64,000 bases of DNA from Bacteroidetes bacterium HGW-Bacteroidetes-8 (GCA_002840895.1 PHCZ01000005.1:1-64000); one strand, 5' to 3'; shown: positions 1 through 9,340, counted from the first letter of the stretch. Numbers and translations: made by a program. The notes: generated by a model not told the origin, from the letters alone.

Positions 1-79
1 CTAAAAGTAAATTAAGGAATGAACTCAATTAATTATATTTGTAAAAATCGTGTCAACCTATTTCAGTACGAGACAAGTT

Positions 80-3000
80 CTACTTGAACGCTTGCTCGGA
101 GAGGCCGGTGCCGTTAAGTTTGAGTTGGTGGAAGTAGTCGGGTACGGGGCGTCCCTGGAGTGCATCTACATATAGTTTGGCGAGGTATTGGCTGAGCATA
201 AAGCCGTGGCCGCGCATTCCTACGAATAGTCCCAGTTGTGGGTCTACAATGTAGCGTGGCTCTACGTAGTAGCCGGACCATACTGCCTGGAAGCCAACTC
301 CGCTTAGGCGCGGAATCCAGTTGCTGAATATCTCGGTTACAACTTCCAGAAACTCCTGAGAGGTAACTTTGAGGTTTTTGTCGGTCTCAAGGGCGTCGTT
401 TAGTGGGGATGCGCAACCAATAATCTGGCCTGTCTCGGCAAGTTGTTGACCGTAAACGGCAGAGAAGCCCTTGTATTTTCGTCTGTCTATGAGCATATCC
501 AGGTTTGCACCATTTTTACCAAGCAGTGGAAGTCTTTTGGTGATGAAGGCCTGGTGTTTGACAGGGTAGAGCCCGGTTTCGATGCCAAGTTTTTTGGCGA
601 ATGTTTCGGCCTCGGCACCCAAAGCGTTAATGAAGATCTCTGTGCGGTACTCGATAAACTCTTTGTTTGAGTTTTGTACGATTACATTGTATTCGTCTCC
701 AACTTTACTCACCTCTACAATACGGTTGTTCTCCAGAATTGTTCCCCCTTCACGGCGGCCTATCATCCGGATTACATCGATTGTCTGCCCGGGATTTGCC
801 TGCCAGCAATCATTTGTGATTAGGGCGTGGCTGTATAGATCCAGTGACGGGTTAAAGTGGCTGGAAACCTCTTTGCGGAAATCCTTTTTTTCTACCATAT
901 AGGCATCAGACCAACCCCTGGAGGCGTCCAGAGATTTGTATGTCTGCTCGTCGTGGGCAAAGCTTACATATCTAATGAGGCGGAAGTCAATATCGTGCAC
1001 CTTTTGAAGGTCGCGGAAGATCTCGAGATTGTGCTTAGCAATATCTGCAAGAGCCGGCAATGAGAATGCGGGACGGCCGCCGGCGATATTTCTCCAGGAG
1101 CTTCCAAGCCCGTCGTTTATGAGCAAAGGTTTGTATCCTGCCTCTGCCAAAAATCTGAATAGCGATGAGCCCGCAACTCCGCCTCCTGCAATGATTGCAG
1201 GCACTTTGTTCACAACTCTTTTGTTGCCTGGCAAAATTATCTCTTCAACTTTGTCTACATTGACCATATCTCCAAGGGTAACCAGGTTGGACATAGGTCC
1301 ACGCGGGGTTGGATCTCCATAAACTTCTACACCGTATGGTCTTAGAAGCAGGCGGGCTCTTGGGATGCAACGGCTTCCGCGGCAGGCACCCATCCCGATT
1401 CTGGAGATGTGTTTGAGTTCGTCTGAGGAGATAACGGTGCGGTCGCCGATAACAGATATTAGTTTATCTACAGTGATATCTTCACAGTGACACACATAGG
1501 TCTTAGAGTCGTGCTTCTCTGTAAGTGGAATAAGCTCCAGCTTTTGCGGGAACCTCTCTTTAACTATGAAGCCCCTAACCATAAGAAGATTTTCGCCCTC
1601 AACAGTAGTTGCCTTAACTCTGGCAATGTTTGTTTTGTTCTCTTTCTTTGTAATTTTTTCAATAACACCCTCTCCAACTATCTCACCGTTATTGTTTACC
1701 AGAAACACCTCTGCTCCCTCATCTGCCTTATACTCGATAGGTAGGAACAGCCAGTTTTTATTAAGTTGATAACCGAAGATTGCCAGCCCCGGGCATTGGT
1801 AGACGCAGTTCATACAACCGGTACACTTTTCAAAATCTATCGCAGGAACTGTAGATGTGGAGGTTTTTACAATCGCTCCATATTTACAGGCGAATGCGCA
1901 AGGGTTGCAGGCAAAACCGTAGAGACAGTCTATCTGCACAAACCCCTTAGACCACATCCGCTCCTTTGACGGTAGAGCCGGACTCTCTAAAATTCTTATT
2001 GGATGTTGTTGTGAATCAATATACTCTTTGGATACTGCCAGATATTGGTCGTAGTCGTATCTCTTCCCGAGCTCTTGCATTATCTCAAATGCACACTGTT
2101 TTCCGCGAAGCACTGCAGATGTTCCCTCTCCAATTTTTACTGAGTCTCCCACACCGTGGCAGTTGCGGCCATACACCTCGACCCCTTTGCGGAATAGCTG
2201 GTTGTCCGGAATAAGGCCGGTGCAGATGTTTATACAATCTATCCCTTCTATTCTCTTCTCTGTCCCGGGAATCGGTTTGAAGTTTTTACACTCTGCAATA
2301 ATTGCTCCAATTACTCCTGTATGTGTCTCATTTGGAATAGCTTCAAGGAGGATGTGCGATGTAAGAACAGGTATTCCGAGGCGGCGCACCCTGTTGGCCT
2401 GAACAGGAAATCCACCCTCATTGGGCATTGCCTCAATAATCGCTTTTACATTTGCCCCGGCCTGCATTGCCTGGTAAGATGTGAGGTAACCTATGTTTCC
2501 CGCGCCCACTGTAAGAATATTCTTACCGAGCAGAGTTAGCTCGTTGTTCATCATCCTCTGCACAACAGCTGCAGTATAGACACCAGGAAGGTCGTCATTT
2601 TTAAATGCAGGCATAAATGGAACAGCTCCCGTTGCAATTACAAGATGTTGAGCATCTACATATACAATCTCTTGTTTTGCTATATTTTTTATTACAAGTC
2701 TTTTGCCTTCAAGTACTTCCCAAACAACTGAGTCCAGCAGAATTCCGGAGTGGTCATCTCCTGCAAGGGTGTTGGCAATGTCAAACCCCCTCATACCGCC
2801 AAATCGCTTCTCTTTCTCAAAGAAGAAGAACTGGTGGGTCTGCATCAGGAACTGACCTCCAATCTTACTGTTGTTATCTATAACTATGTTATTTACGTTT
2901 GCCTTATTGAGCTCCTCCCTCACTGCTAACCCGGCAGGTCCCGCGCCAATTATAGCTACAGTGGTTTTGTAAACCTTTACGCTGCCGTTTTTACTCTTAT

Positions 3001-3304
3001 CCTCCTGTGGAAGATAGGACTCGTCTATTCTCTCTACACTCTTTACATCGTCTACTTTTGTTATGCAGATGCGGCGAACTTTGCCATCTACCAACATTTC
3101 GCAGGCGCCGCATTTGCCTATACCACACTCCATTGTGCGTTCACGGTTCTCCAGACTGTGTTTGTGAACTACCAAACCCCGCTGATGTAATGCTGCTGCA
3201 ATTGTAAAACCCTTTTGACCTGTAACCTTATTTCCCTCAAAAAGAAACTCTACGCTATCTTCCGCGGGGATAGGAAGAATTGGATGTTCGGTGATTCTGT
3301 ACAT
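80..3304 (-). CDS. Fused 2Fe-2S / FAD-NAD / 4Fe-4S / BFD / DAO-type dehydrogenase
   Basis: A single 1074-residue chain joins modules that are normally separate subunits of HcnABC, opine, hydroxyproline or sarcosine-type dehydrogenases. Visible in order: a plant-type [2Fe-2S] domain (C60, C65, C68, C80); an NAD/FAD disulfide-reductase-like domain with GxGxxG at 120-125 and a second dinucleotide fold near 267-272; an Fe-S region with C466/C469/C473 and C494/C497/C500/C504; a BFD-like [2Fe-2S] domain (C605, C607, C641, C646); and a C-terminal DAO-fold flavin domain starting GGGVAG at 707. By family it should oxidise a secondary amine or amino acid and pass electrons through flavins and clusters. 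The substrate cannot be read from sequence. It stands alone, and a minus-strand TAATTTTG element sits about 33 nt before the start. Confidence 0.9.
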   Translation of the reverse strand: MYRITEHPILPIPAEDSVEFLFEGNKVTGQKGFTIAAALHQRGLVVHKHSLENRERTMECGIGKCGACEMLVDGKVRRICITKVDDVKSVERIDESYLPQEDKSKNGSVKVYKTTVAIIGAGPAGLAVREELNKANVNNIVIDNNSKIGGQFLMQTHQFFFFEKEKRFGGMRGFDIANTLAGDDHSGILLDSVVWEVLEGKRLVIKNIAKQEIVYVDAQHLVIATGAVPFMPAFKNDDLPGVYTAAVVQRMMNNELTLLGKNILTVGAGNIGYLTSYQAMQAGANVKAIIEAMPNEGGFPVQANRVRRLGIPVLTSHILLEAIPNETHTGVIGAIIAECKNFKPIPGTEKRIEGIDCINICTGLIPDNQLFRKGVEVYGRNCHGVGDSVKIGEGTSAVLRGKQCAFEIMQELGKRYDYDQYLAVSKEYIDSQQHPIRILESPALPSKERMWSKGFVQIDCLYGFACNPCAFACKYGAIVKTSTSTVPAIDFEKCTGCMNCVYQCPGLAIFGYQLNKNWLFLPIEYKADEGAEVFLVNNNGEIVGEGVIEKITKKENKTNIARVKATTVEGENLLMVRGFIVKERFPQKLELIPLTEKHDSKTYVCHCEDITVDKLISVIGDRTVISSDELKHISRIGMGACRGSRCIPRARLLLRPYGVEVYGDPTPRGPMSNLVTLGDMVNVDKVEEIILPGNKRVVNKVPAIIAGGGVAGSSLFRFLAEAGYKPLLINDGLGSSWRNIAGGRPAFSLPALADIAKHNLEIFRDLQKVHDIDFRLIRYVSFAHDEQTYKSLDASRGWSDAYMVEKKDFRKEVSSHFNPSLDLYSHALITNDCWQANPGQTIDVIRMIGRREGGTILENNRIVEVSKVGDEYNVIVQNSNKEFIEYRTEIFINALGAEAETFAKKLGIETGLYPVKHQAFITKRLPLLGKNGANLDMLIDRRKYKGFSAVYGQQLAETGQIIGCASPLNDALETDKNLKVTSQEFLEVVTEIFSNWIPRLSGVGFQAVWSGYYVEPRYIVDPQLGLFVGMRGHGFMLSQYLAKLYVDALQGRPVPDYFHQLKLNGTGLSEQAFK

Positions 3305-3336
3305 AGCTAGTTTTTATAGTTCATTTTAAATTTCAG

Positions 3337-3344
3337 CAAAATTA
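3337..3344 (-). promoter_or_regulatory. Putative -7 element for the fused dehydrogenase
   Basis: On the minus strand this reads TAATTTTG, matching the Bacteroidota -7 consensus TAnnTTTG. An ATTG lies 17 nt upstream. The start codon at 3304 is about 30 nt downstream. Confidence 0.45.
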
Positions 3345-3427
3345 ATTAAAATTAGATATCGCAATTTTAAAATTAGATTTTTTTTGAAAAATATCTGATT
3401 TGGTAACATATTAGAAGTAGTTTGTGA

Positions 3428-3435
3428 TAAATTTG
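3428..3435 (+). promoter_or_regulatory. Putative -7 element for the DUF4493-like lipoprotein
   Basis: TAAATTTG matches TAnnTTTG and lies 30 nt before the ATG at 3465. A TTTG at 3399-3402 is 25 nt upstream, slightly beyond the usual 17-23 nt spacing. Confidence 0.4.
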
Positions 3436-3464
3436 ACTTTGAAAACCAATTAAATATTTAGGAT

Positions 3465-4694
3465 ATGTGGCGAGAGATTTTTTTAAAAAGTGGGTTGAGA
3501 TCTGTTTTGAGGCAGATGAATTTTGTAGTAAGAGTGATGGCTATTTCATTGTACGTTGTGGTCTCGTCTTGCAGCGGATTCTCTTTTATAGATGAGGGAG
3601 ATAAAGAGGGCGAACTGCGGGTTGCCTTCAATAAAGCCGGATGGAGCACATCTGCAGGTGCTTATGAAGATGGATCTAGTGACACCGGGCTAGTCGTATT
3701 GCAAAATGGTTCGCAATCGCAAAAAGCTACTCAAAGGAGCTATCCGGACAGCAACTCCTTTATTTTGACTGTGAAGAGGGTTGGGGGAGATGTTGTTTAC
3801 AAGGGGAAGTATGGAGATAGACCGCAAACTTTTAAATTGAGTGCAGGTAATTATGATGTCGAAGTGGTGTCGGGAAGTTTTACGACTCCGGAGTTTGATA
3901 CTCCTATCTACTCTGACTCCGGGACGGTGGTTGTAGAGGAGGGTAAGGTTACAAACCTCTCTTTTTTGTGCAGGCAGTCTAATGGTGCTTTGCGGCTGGG
4001 TTTTTCAAGTGATTTTGTAACTCGTTTTGCAGGCTACACTCCGGAGATTGAAGATATTAAGGGGGTTAGGGATTATGTTTACAGCGAGAGTCGTTATTTA
4101 TATATCAATCCGGGAGATGTAACCATTAAACTAAGGGGAGGGGCAACCACCGGGACAGATAGATTTCTAATAACTAAAAAGAGCATCTCTGCAAGAGAGA
4201 TGGTTACAGTGAATCTGCACTCATCTTCAAACGGAGGTGGTGGTGGTAGCGGATCGGGGGGAGAGTCTTCGGTCATTACAGGTATTCTTATCGACACCAC
4301 CTCTATTTGGATTACAGATGATATTGTGGTTGGAGATAAAAGGGATGGGAGCAGCAGAGAGCTTGCCATTCGGGTTGAAGAGATTGCCGGCTTTGTGGGG
4401 GCCAAGGGTGTTTGGGTTAGTGGTTATGTAGCGGGCTACCTCACAACGGCATCTCTTTTTTCCTCTCCTCCCTTTGATGTAGAGACCAATATCGCGATTG
4501 CAGATAAAAAGGGGGAGAGTTTGCGCTCGCTTTGTGCCGGGGTTGCACTGGCGGCGGGATCTGTACGGGAGGCACTCAACCTCAAGTCAAACCCCACTAA
4601 CTTAGGAAAAAAGGTGTGGGTCAAGGGTACCATCACAGATAGCTATTTCGGATTGAAAGGTATAAATAGTGTTACAGATTACGTAATTGAGTAA
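3465..4694 (+). CDS. DUF4493/DUF6359-type surface lipoprotein
   Basis: Predicted lipoprotein of 409 residues, probably surface or envelope anchored, of unknown function. A hydrophobic stretch ends in an SSCS lipobox near residue 36. The ATG at residue 18 (3516) would give a more usual signal peptide than the ATG at 3465. Residues about 45-180 resemble the DUF4493 beta-sandwich (strand pattern with an 'L.AGNYDVEV' segment). A Gly/Ser-rich linker at about 252-266 separates it from a C-terminal OB-fold-like part ('KKVWVKGTI...YFGLKGI') resembling DUF6359. Such lipoproteins are common and poorly characterised in Bacteroidales. The family assignment is from recalled sequence patterns only. Confidence 0.8.
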   Translation: MWREIFLKSGLRSVLRQMNFVVRVMAISLYVVVSSCSGFSFIDEGDKEGELRVAFNKAGWSTSAGAYEDGSSDTGLVVLQNGSQSQKATQRSYPDSNSFILTVKRVGGDVVYKGKYGDRPQTFKLSAGNYDVEVVSGSFTTPEFDTPIYSDSGTVVVEEGKVTNLSFLCRQSNGALRLGFSSDFVTRFAGYTPEIEDIKGVRDYVYSESRYLYINPGDVTIKLRGGATTGTDRFLITKKSISAREMVTVNLHSSSNGGGGGSGSGGESSVITGILIDTTSIWITDDIVVGDKRDGSSRELAIRVEEIAGFVGAKGVWVSGYVAGYLTTASLFSSPPFDVETNIAIADKKGESLRSLCAGVALAAGSVREALNLKSNPTNLGKKVWVKGTITDSYFGLKGINSVTDYVIE

Positions 4695-4696
4695 AT

Positions 4697-4731
4697 TTTG
4701 TGTTCATACATTTAGCTTTTATCTATATTTG
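4697..4731 (+). promoter_or_regulatory. Sigma-ABfr-type promoter for the acyltransferase gene
   Basis: TTTG at 4697-4700, a 23-nt spacer, then TATATTTG at 4724-4731: a full match to the Bacteroidota TTTG/TAnnTTTG promoter. The expected start site is near 4738, only 12-18 nt before the first ATGs. Confidence 0.65.
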
Positions 4732-4749
4732 TAACCGGATAACCGGCTA

Positions 4750-5334
4750 ATGCTTATGAACTACTTTGCTCACGAAACCTCTGTCATTGATAAAGATTGC
4801 GTTATTGGCGACGGAACCAAGATATGGCACTTTACTCATATTATGAGTGGGTGTGTTATAGGGAATGGTTGCAACATTGGTCAAAATGTTGTTATATCTC
4901 CGAAAGTGATTCTGGGTAATAATGTAAAGGTGCAAAATAACGTTTCTGTGTACACAGGTGTTGTTTGTGAGGATGATGTCTTTTTGGGTCCCTCTTGTGT
5001 ATTTACAAATGTTGTTAACCCAAGGAGTGCAATTGTGAGAAAAGGGTTTTATGTAAATACCTTTGTGCGTATGGGGGCAACTATTGGAGCAAATGCAACA
5101 ATAGTGTGTGGGAATGAGATAGGGAAGTATGCCCTGGTGGGTGCCGGTGCGGTAATTACAAAAGCTGTAGCACCTTATGCTTTGGTTGTAGGAAATCCTG
5201 CAAAGCAGATAGGGTGGGTGAGTGAGTATGGTCACAGGCTGGATTTTGACTCCGATGGGCTTGGAATATGTCCCGAAAGCGGGCAGCACTATAACCTCAC
5301 GGAGCAAGGTGTAGAGAGGGTTGATAAATTATAG
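4750..5334 (+). CDS. Hexapeptide N-acetyltransferase (WbpD/WlbB-like)
   Basis: 194-residue left-handed beta-helix acyltransferase. Repeated hexapeptide turns (VIGDG, VIGNGCNIG, VILGNNVKV, ATIGANATI) form most of the chain, with an early 'HFTHIMSG' segment and a 'VNPRSA' loop. These are typical of enzymes that acetylate the 3-amino group of UDP-2-acetamido-3-amino sugars (WlbB/WbpD) for O-antigen or glycan synthesis. No other sugar-nucleotide gene is adjacent, so the exact sugar is unknown. ATG at 4750 or 4756 (MNYF) may be the start; both fit the promoter just upstream. The next gene follows after 14 nt and may be co-transcribed, though it is functionally unrelated. Confidence 0.85.
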   Translation: MLMNYFAHETSVIDKDCVIGDGTKIWHFTHIMSGCVIGNGCNIGQNVVISPKVILGNNVKVQNNVSVYTGVVCEDDVFLGPSCVFTNVVNPRSAIVRKGFYVNTFVRMGATIGANATIVCGNEIGKYALVGAGAVITKAVAPYALVVGNPAKQIGWVSEYGHRLDFDSDGLGICPESGQHYNLTEQGVERVDKL

Positions 5335-5348
5335 CTGTCTCACCTGAT

Positions 5349-8234
5349 ATGCAAATCAAAAGCGACTCTTTAAATAAAATTCTATACTCCACAGATGCAT
5401 CTGCTTATATGGAGGAGCCTATGGGGGTGTTCTTTCCCAAAAGTAAAGAGGATCTTATATCTATAGTGAAAAAGGCTTCCCGGGAGGGATTTACAATTAT
5501 TCCCCGTGCTGGCGGTACCTCTCTTGCCGGGCAGGTTGTGGGTAGCGGACTTGTGGTGGATATCTCAACTCATCTGAATAAAATTTTGGAGATAAATGTG
5601 CAGCAGAGGTGGGCCAGAGTAGAGCCGGGAGTAATTCTGGATGAGCTCAATATGGAGACATCCCGTTTTGGACTATTCTTCGGCCCGGAGACATCTACAT
5701 CTAATCGCTGCTGTATGGGGGGAATGGTGGGCAATAACTCTTGTGGTTCACACTCTCTGGTTTATGGAAGCACTCGTGACCATCTGCTTGAGGCAGAGGT
5801 TATCCTATCGGATGGGTCGGTCACGGTTTTTAAAGACCTAACACGGGAGGAGTTTGAGCAGAAGAGCTCTCTGGATGGTGTTGAGGGTGATCTCTACAGG
5901 TATCTTGGTAAAATATTTGAAGATAGTACCATTCTGGAGGAGATTCGGGAGCAGTTTCCGGACCCTGCCGTTCGCAGAAGAAATACGGGGTACGCTCTGG
6001 ATGAGTTTGTAGCAACTTCTTTTAATTTGTGCCGCCTTTTAGCTGGGTCCGAGGGTACGCTGGCTATTATAACTGAACTGAAACTGAATTTGGTTCCCGT
6101 CGCGCCTGCATATAAAGCGCTTGTGTGTGCTCACTGCTCATCGCTGGAGGATGCTTTCCGGGCAAATCTGGTGGCGCTTGGGCATAAGCCGGCGGCGGTT
6201 GAGATGATGGACTCAAATATTCTGGAGCTTAGCAAGTCCAATATAAGTCAAAACAAGAACCGCTTCTTCATTTCGGGTGAGCCGGCTGCGATTCTCATTA
6301 TCGAGTTTGCCGCCGGCACACCGCAAGAGTTGGATAAGATAGTGGAGAGTGCACGTCTTGATATGCTCTCTTGTGGCCACTCTTACCACTGCTCAACTGT
6401 GTTTGGGGACAATATTTCAAAGGTGTGGGAGTTGAGAAAAGCCGGCCTTGGACTTCTTACCTCAATGGTTGGAGATGCAAAGCCGGTATCGGTTATTGAA
6501 GATACAGCAGTTGCTCCACATCGTCTCCCGGCGTATATGGAAGATTTTGGAAAACTGATGGATAGATATGGGTTAAAGTGTGTCTATCACGCCCACATCG
6601 GCACCGGAGAGCTGCATCTGAGACCTATTTTAAATCTTAAAAAAAAGGCAGATGTAGAGCTCTTTCGCAAAGTTGCCCTAGAGATGGCTACAATTGTCAA
6701 GAGACATAGAGGCTCACTGAGTGGAGAGCACGGCGATGGACGCCTGAGGGGTGAGTTTATCCCGCTTATGTTTGGAGATCGCATCTACGGGGTTATGAAG
6801 GAGATAAAAAGAGTCTTTGACCCTAATCTGATTTTTAATGCCAATAAGATAGTGGACACTCCTGCTATGAACACCTTTTTAAGGTATCAGGCAGATGTTG
6901 AGGTTAAGGAGTATAGCACTTTCTTTGACTATTCAGACAGAGGCGGATGGATACGGGCAATTGAGCAGTGTAATGGCTCCGGGGACTGCCGCAAATCTAT
7001 ACTGTTCGCGGGTACAATGTGTCCCAGCTTTAGGCTTACAGGGTTGGAGGAGGACTCTACCAGAGGTCGTTCCAATATTTTGCGGGAGCTGTTAACCAGA
7101 CCACGAACCAAAAAGGTCTTTGACCAAACCGAAATACTTACTGCTCTGGATTTGTGTATCTCCTGCAAAGCTTGTAAAAGTGAGTGCCCTTCCAATGTAG
7201 ATATGGCAAGGTATAAAGCAGAATTTCTGCAGCATCACTATGATGTTAGAGGATTCTTCAATTTGAAGGATCTCCCTTTCCGCTCCTTTATGGTATCGAG
7301 AATGGCTTATTTTCAAAGTCTTGGCTCCCTTTTTCCCAATATCTACAACTTTTTTGCATCAAACAGGCTTACCTCTTCAATTATTAAAAGGATTCTGCGT
7401 TTCTCGTCAAACAGAAGCATTCCGCTACTCTCAAAAGTGACACTTCGCCGCTACAGCGCTTTGATGGCAAAAAAACATCAAGCAAGAGGTAGAAGAGTTT
7501 ATCTGTTTGCAGATGAGTTTACAAATTACAACGAGGCAGAGGTTGGAGTAGCATTTATTGAGCTTCTAAATACTCTGGGATACGAAGTTATAATCCCAAA
7601 ACATTTCGAAAGTGGTAGGGCTACAATCTCAAAGGGGATGCTCCGTAGGGCGAAGATCTTTGCAAACAAAAATGTTATGGCTCTTAAAGATATCATCACT
7701 CCACAAACTCCTCTGGTAGGCATAGAGCCATCTGCAATACTCTCATTCCGCGATGAATACCCGGATCTTGTATCTGCAAATCTAAAAGCAGATGCCGGAG
7801 TACTGTCAAAGAGTTGTATGCTCTACGACGAATTTATAATGAGAGAGTTTGAGGCCGGTAATATTGATAGTTCACTCTTTACAGACTCTTCTCAGGATAT
7901 AATCCTGCACGGCCACTGTCATCAAAAATCACTTGCCAGCGTAGATCTATCTGCAAAGATGCTCTCAATACCGGTTAATTACAGGGTAGAGCAGCTTGCG
8001 ACAGGTTGTTGCGGTATGGCCGGTTCCTTCGGTTATGAGAGAGAGCACTACAAACAATCAATCGAGATAGGGGAGCAGAGACTATTTCCTCTGGTAAGAT
8101 CTGCTTCAGCCCAAACGGCAGTGAGCGCACCCGGCACATCTTGCCGCCAACAGATACTGGACGGAACCGGCCGAACAGCAAAACACCCCATACAGATTCT
8201 GTATGAGGCGTTGCTGATTCTACCCAAGTCATAG
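5349..8234 (+). CDS. FAD-binding and Fe-S-binding oxidoreductase (YdiJ/GlcD-GlcF fusion)
   Basis: 961-residue fusion of a GlcD-like flavoprotein and a GlcF-like Fe-S protein, expected to oxidise a 2-hydroxyacid such as D-lactate or 2-hydroxyglutarate and pass electrons to the quinone pool. N-terminal FAD_binding_4 domain (about 25-230; 'PRAGGTSLAGQ', 'NNSCGSHS') and FAD-oxidase C domain (to about 525; 'HAHIGTGELHLRP', 'SGEHGDG'). Next comes the cysteine segment CNGSGDC/GTMCPS near 539-560 typical of the YdiJ branch, a ferredoxin motif CISCKACKSECP near 601, and two CCG-type cysteine motifs (GHCHQK near 853; TGCCGMAGSFG near 885). The length fits YdiJ-type enzymes (about 950-1020). The family assignment is sure; the substrate is inferred. 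Confidence 0.9.
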   Translation: MQIKSDSLNKILYSTDASAYMEEPMGVFFPKSKEDLISIVKKASREGFTIIPRAGGTSLAGQVVGSGLVVDISTHLNKILEINVQQRWARVEPGVILDELNMETSRFGLFFGPETSTSNRCCMGGMVGNNSCGSHSLVYGSTRDHLLEAEVILSDGSVTVFKDLTREEFEQKSSLDGVEGDLYRYLGKIFEDSTILEEIREQFPDPAVRRRNTGYALDEFVATSFNLCRLLAGSEGTLAIITELKLNLVPVAPAYKALVCAHCSSLEDAFRANLVALGHKPAAVEMMDSNILELSKSNISQNKNRFFISGEPAAILIIEFAAGTPQELDKIVESARLDMLSCGHSYHCSTVFGDNISKVWELRKAGLGLLTSMVGDAKPVSVIEDTAVAPHRLPAYMEDFGKLMDRYGLKCVYHAHIGTGELHLRPILNLKKKADVELFRKVALEMATIVKRHRGSLSGEHGDGRLRGEFIPLMFGDRIYGVMKEIKRVFDPNLIFNANKIVDTPAMNTFLRYQADVEVKEYSTFFDYSDRGGWIRAIEQCNGSGDCRKSILFAGTMCPSFRLTGLEEDSTRGRSNILRELLTRPRTKKVFDQTEILTALDLCISCKACKSECPSNVDMARYKAEFLQHHYDVRGFFNLKDLPFRSFMVSRMAYFQSLGSLFPNIYNFFASNRLTSSIIKRILRFSSNRSIPLLSKVTLRRYSALMAKKHQARGRRVYLFADEFTNYNEAEVGVAFIELLNTLGYEVIIPKHFESGRATISKGMLRRAKIFANKNVMALKDIITPQTPLVGIEPSAILSFRDEYPDLVSANLKADAGVLSKSCMLYDEFIMREFEAGNIDSSLFTDSSQDIILHGHCHQKSLASVDLSAKMLSIPVNYRVEQLATGCCGMAGSFGYEREHYKQSIEIGEQRLFPLVRSASAQTAVSAPGTSCRQQILDGTGRTAKHPIQILYEALLILPKS

Positions 8235-8256
8235 GGGTTATAGAGGGCTTTTAAGG

Positions 8257-8643
8257 TTATTTTGTGCGACCTCTGCGGCCATCTCCGTTTCTATAGCCCT
8301 CTTCGTGTCTTGGGCCCTCTCCATTCATCAGACCGTGGCCGTTTCCGCTTCTACTTCCCCTTCCATCTCTAAGACCATTTCCATTTCTATGTCCATCGCC
8401 ATTCCTATTTCCGGCCCCATCTCTTAAACCGCTTCTGCGTCCGCTTCCGTCCATCAACCCTTTGCCTGTTCCTATTGTGCAGGTTCCTTTTTCGAAGCTA
8501 TCGCAGATGCCGTTTTTATCTGCATCTACAAAGCAACTTCTATTGCTTTGGATAGCTGTTGTTTTTTCAATGTTATTCTGTGCTGCCGCAAACGTTGTTG
8601 ATGCTGCCAGAGCTAGTCCTATTAATACAACTCTTGGTTTCAT
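8257..8643 (-). CDS. Secreted Asn/Gly/Arg-rich protein with EF-hand-like loop
   Basis: 128-residue exported protein of unknown function. An N-terminal signal peptide (MKPRVVLIGLALAASTTFAAAQ) is followed by a short calcium-loop-like motif CFVDADKNGICD (DxDxNGxCD) near residues 37-48. Most of the rest is a low-complexity run of short units (NGDG, RNGNG, LRDG, SGNG, LMNGEG) rich in Asn, Gly, Arg and Asp. It lies just downstream of the Spy/CpxP-like gene and sigma operon on the same strand, but a terminator hairpin (8722-8754) separates them, so it may have its own promoter or be made by read-through. A role in metal or envelope stress is guessed from position only. Confidence 0.75.
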   Translation of the reverse strand: MKPRVVLIGLALAASTTFAAAQNNIEKTTAIQSNRSCFVDADKNGICDSFEKGTCTIGTGKGLMDGSGRRSGLRDGAGNRNGDGHRNGNGLRDGRGSRSGNGHGLMNGEGPRHEEGYRNGDGRRGRTK

Positions 8644-8721
8644 TTTTTTAAATTTTAATTGTTATTTCAAATTGTTTCCGATTATAAGACATCTCTCTCT
8701 ATATATTCCTACGCTTTTATT

Positions 8722-8754
8722 TAAAAAAAAAGCTGCCAAATTACTCAAGCAGCT
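8722..8754 (-). terminator. Rho-independent terminator of the sigma/Spy-like operon
   Basis: On the minus strand AGCTGC (8754-8749) pairs with GCAGCT (8736-8731), followed by eight T. It sits 35 nt after the stop of the Spy/CpxP-like gene. Confidence 0.75.
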
Positions 8755-8788
8755 CATTATCACTAAAGCCCCACGACCCTTGGCAAGG

Positions 8789-9304
8789 TTATCTTCGTCG
8801 ACCGTGACCCTGCCCTGCTCCTCTCATTTGAGGGTTGTCACGGAAGAGTGGTGCAAATATCTTTTCTAGTTTGGCGGCTTGGTCGCCGGTGCAGCATTTG
8901 CGAATCTCCAGATAGAAATCTACCGTTATCTCTTTAAGTTGAGAGTGGGCACGTCCAATGGAGTCAGAATACTCTTTTGTCTTCAATCTATCCGGACTTT
9001 CGCTATGAATCTCATCAAAGAGTAAAGATTTATATCTGTTGAGTTTTTCAATGACTCTATTTGCACTTTGACGAAACTCTCTGCTCTCATCCCTGAAGAT
9101 TTCTACCTGCTGGTGGTCAAAATTAAGCTCCTCTCTTAGATATCTTCCATTTAGAGGAGAGCTCTCCGGGTCAATTATTATTGACTCACTGTCAGATGGA
9201 TTTGCTCTGTTCGAAACAACAATTGTTGCTATAGTGCTGATATTGAGAAGTGCCAATAATATTACACTCCATATCAAAATCCTGCTTTTAAGTTCTGTTT
9301 TCAT
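8789..9304 (-). CDS. Spy/CpxP-like periplasmic protein (metal-resistance family)
   Basis: About 171 residues from the ATG at 9304 (MKTELKSR); an in-frame start at 9328 is possible but puts eight unneeded residues before the membrane anchor. One N-terminal hydrophobic segment (about residues 8-28) is followed by a long, charged helical region, with paired 'LNFDHQQVEIFRDESREF' and 'LKEITVDFYLEIRKCCTGDQ' helices typical of the Spy/CpxP/CnrX fold. The C-terminus is Gly/His/Arg-rich. Family members are periplasmic chaperones or metal sensors that work with envelope-stress regulators. It is the third gene of a sigma / small membrane protein / Spy-like operon, fitting a sensor or effector role for that sigma factor. 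Confidence 0.75.
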   Translation of the reverse strand: MKTELKSRILIWSVILLALLNISTIATIVVSNRANPSDSESIIIDPESSPLNGRYLREELNFDHQQVEIFRDESREFRQSANRVIEKLNRYKSLLFDEIHSESPDRLKTKEYSDSIGRAHSQLKEITVDFYLEIRKCCTGDQAAKLEKIFAPLFRDNPQMRGAGQGHGRRR

Positions 9305-9340
9305 CCTCGTATTTTTTAATATCTGCACAGCTCTTGTAAA

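Noticed and set aside
1029-2883. Many open frames of 60-100 codons opposite the fused dehydrogenase
   Set aside because: They are shadows of a long conserved gene; none has a recognisable domain, start context or promoter.
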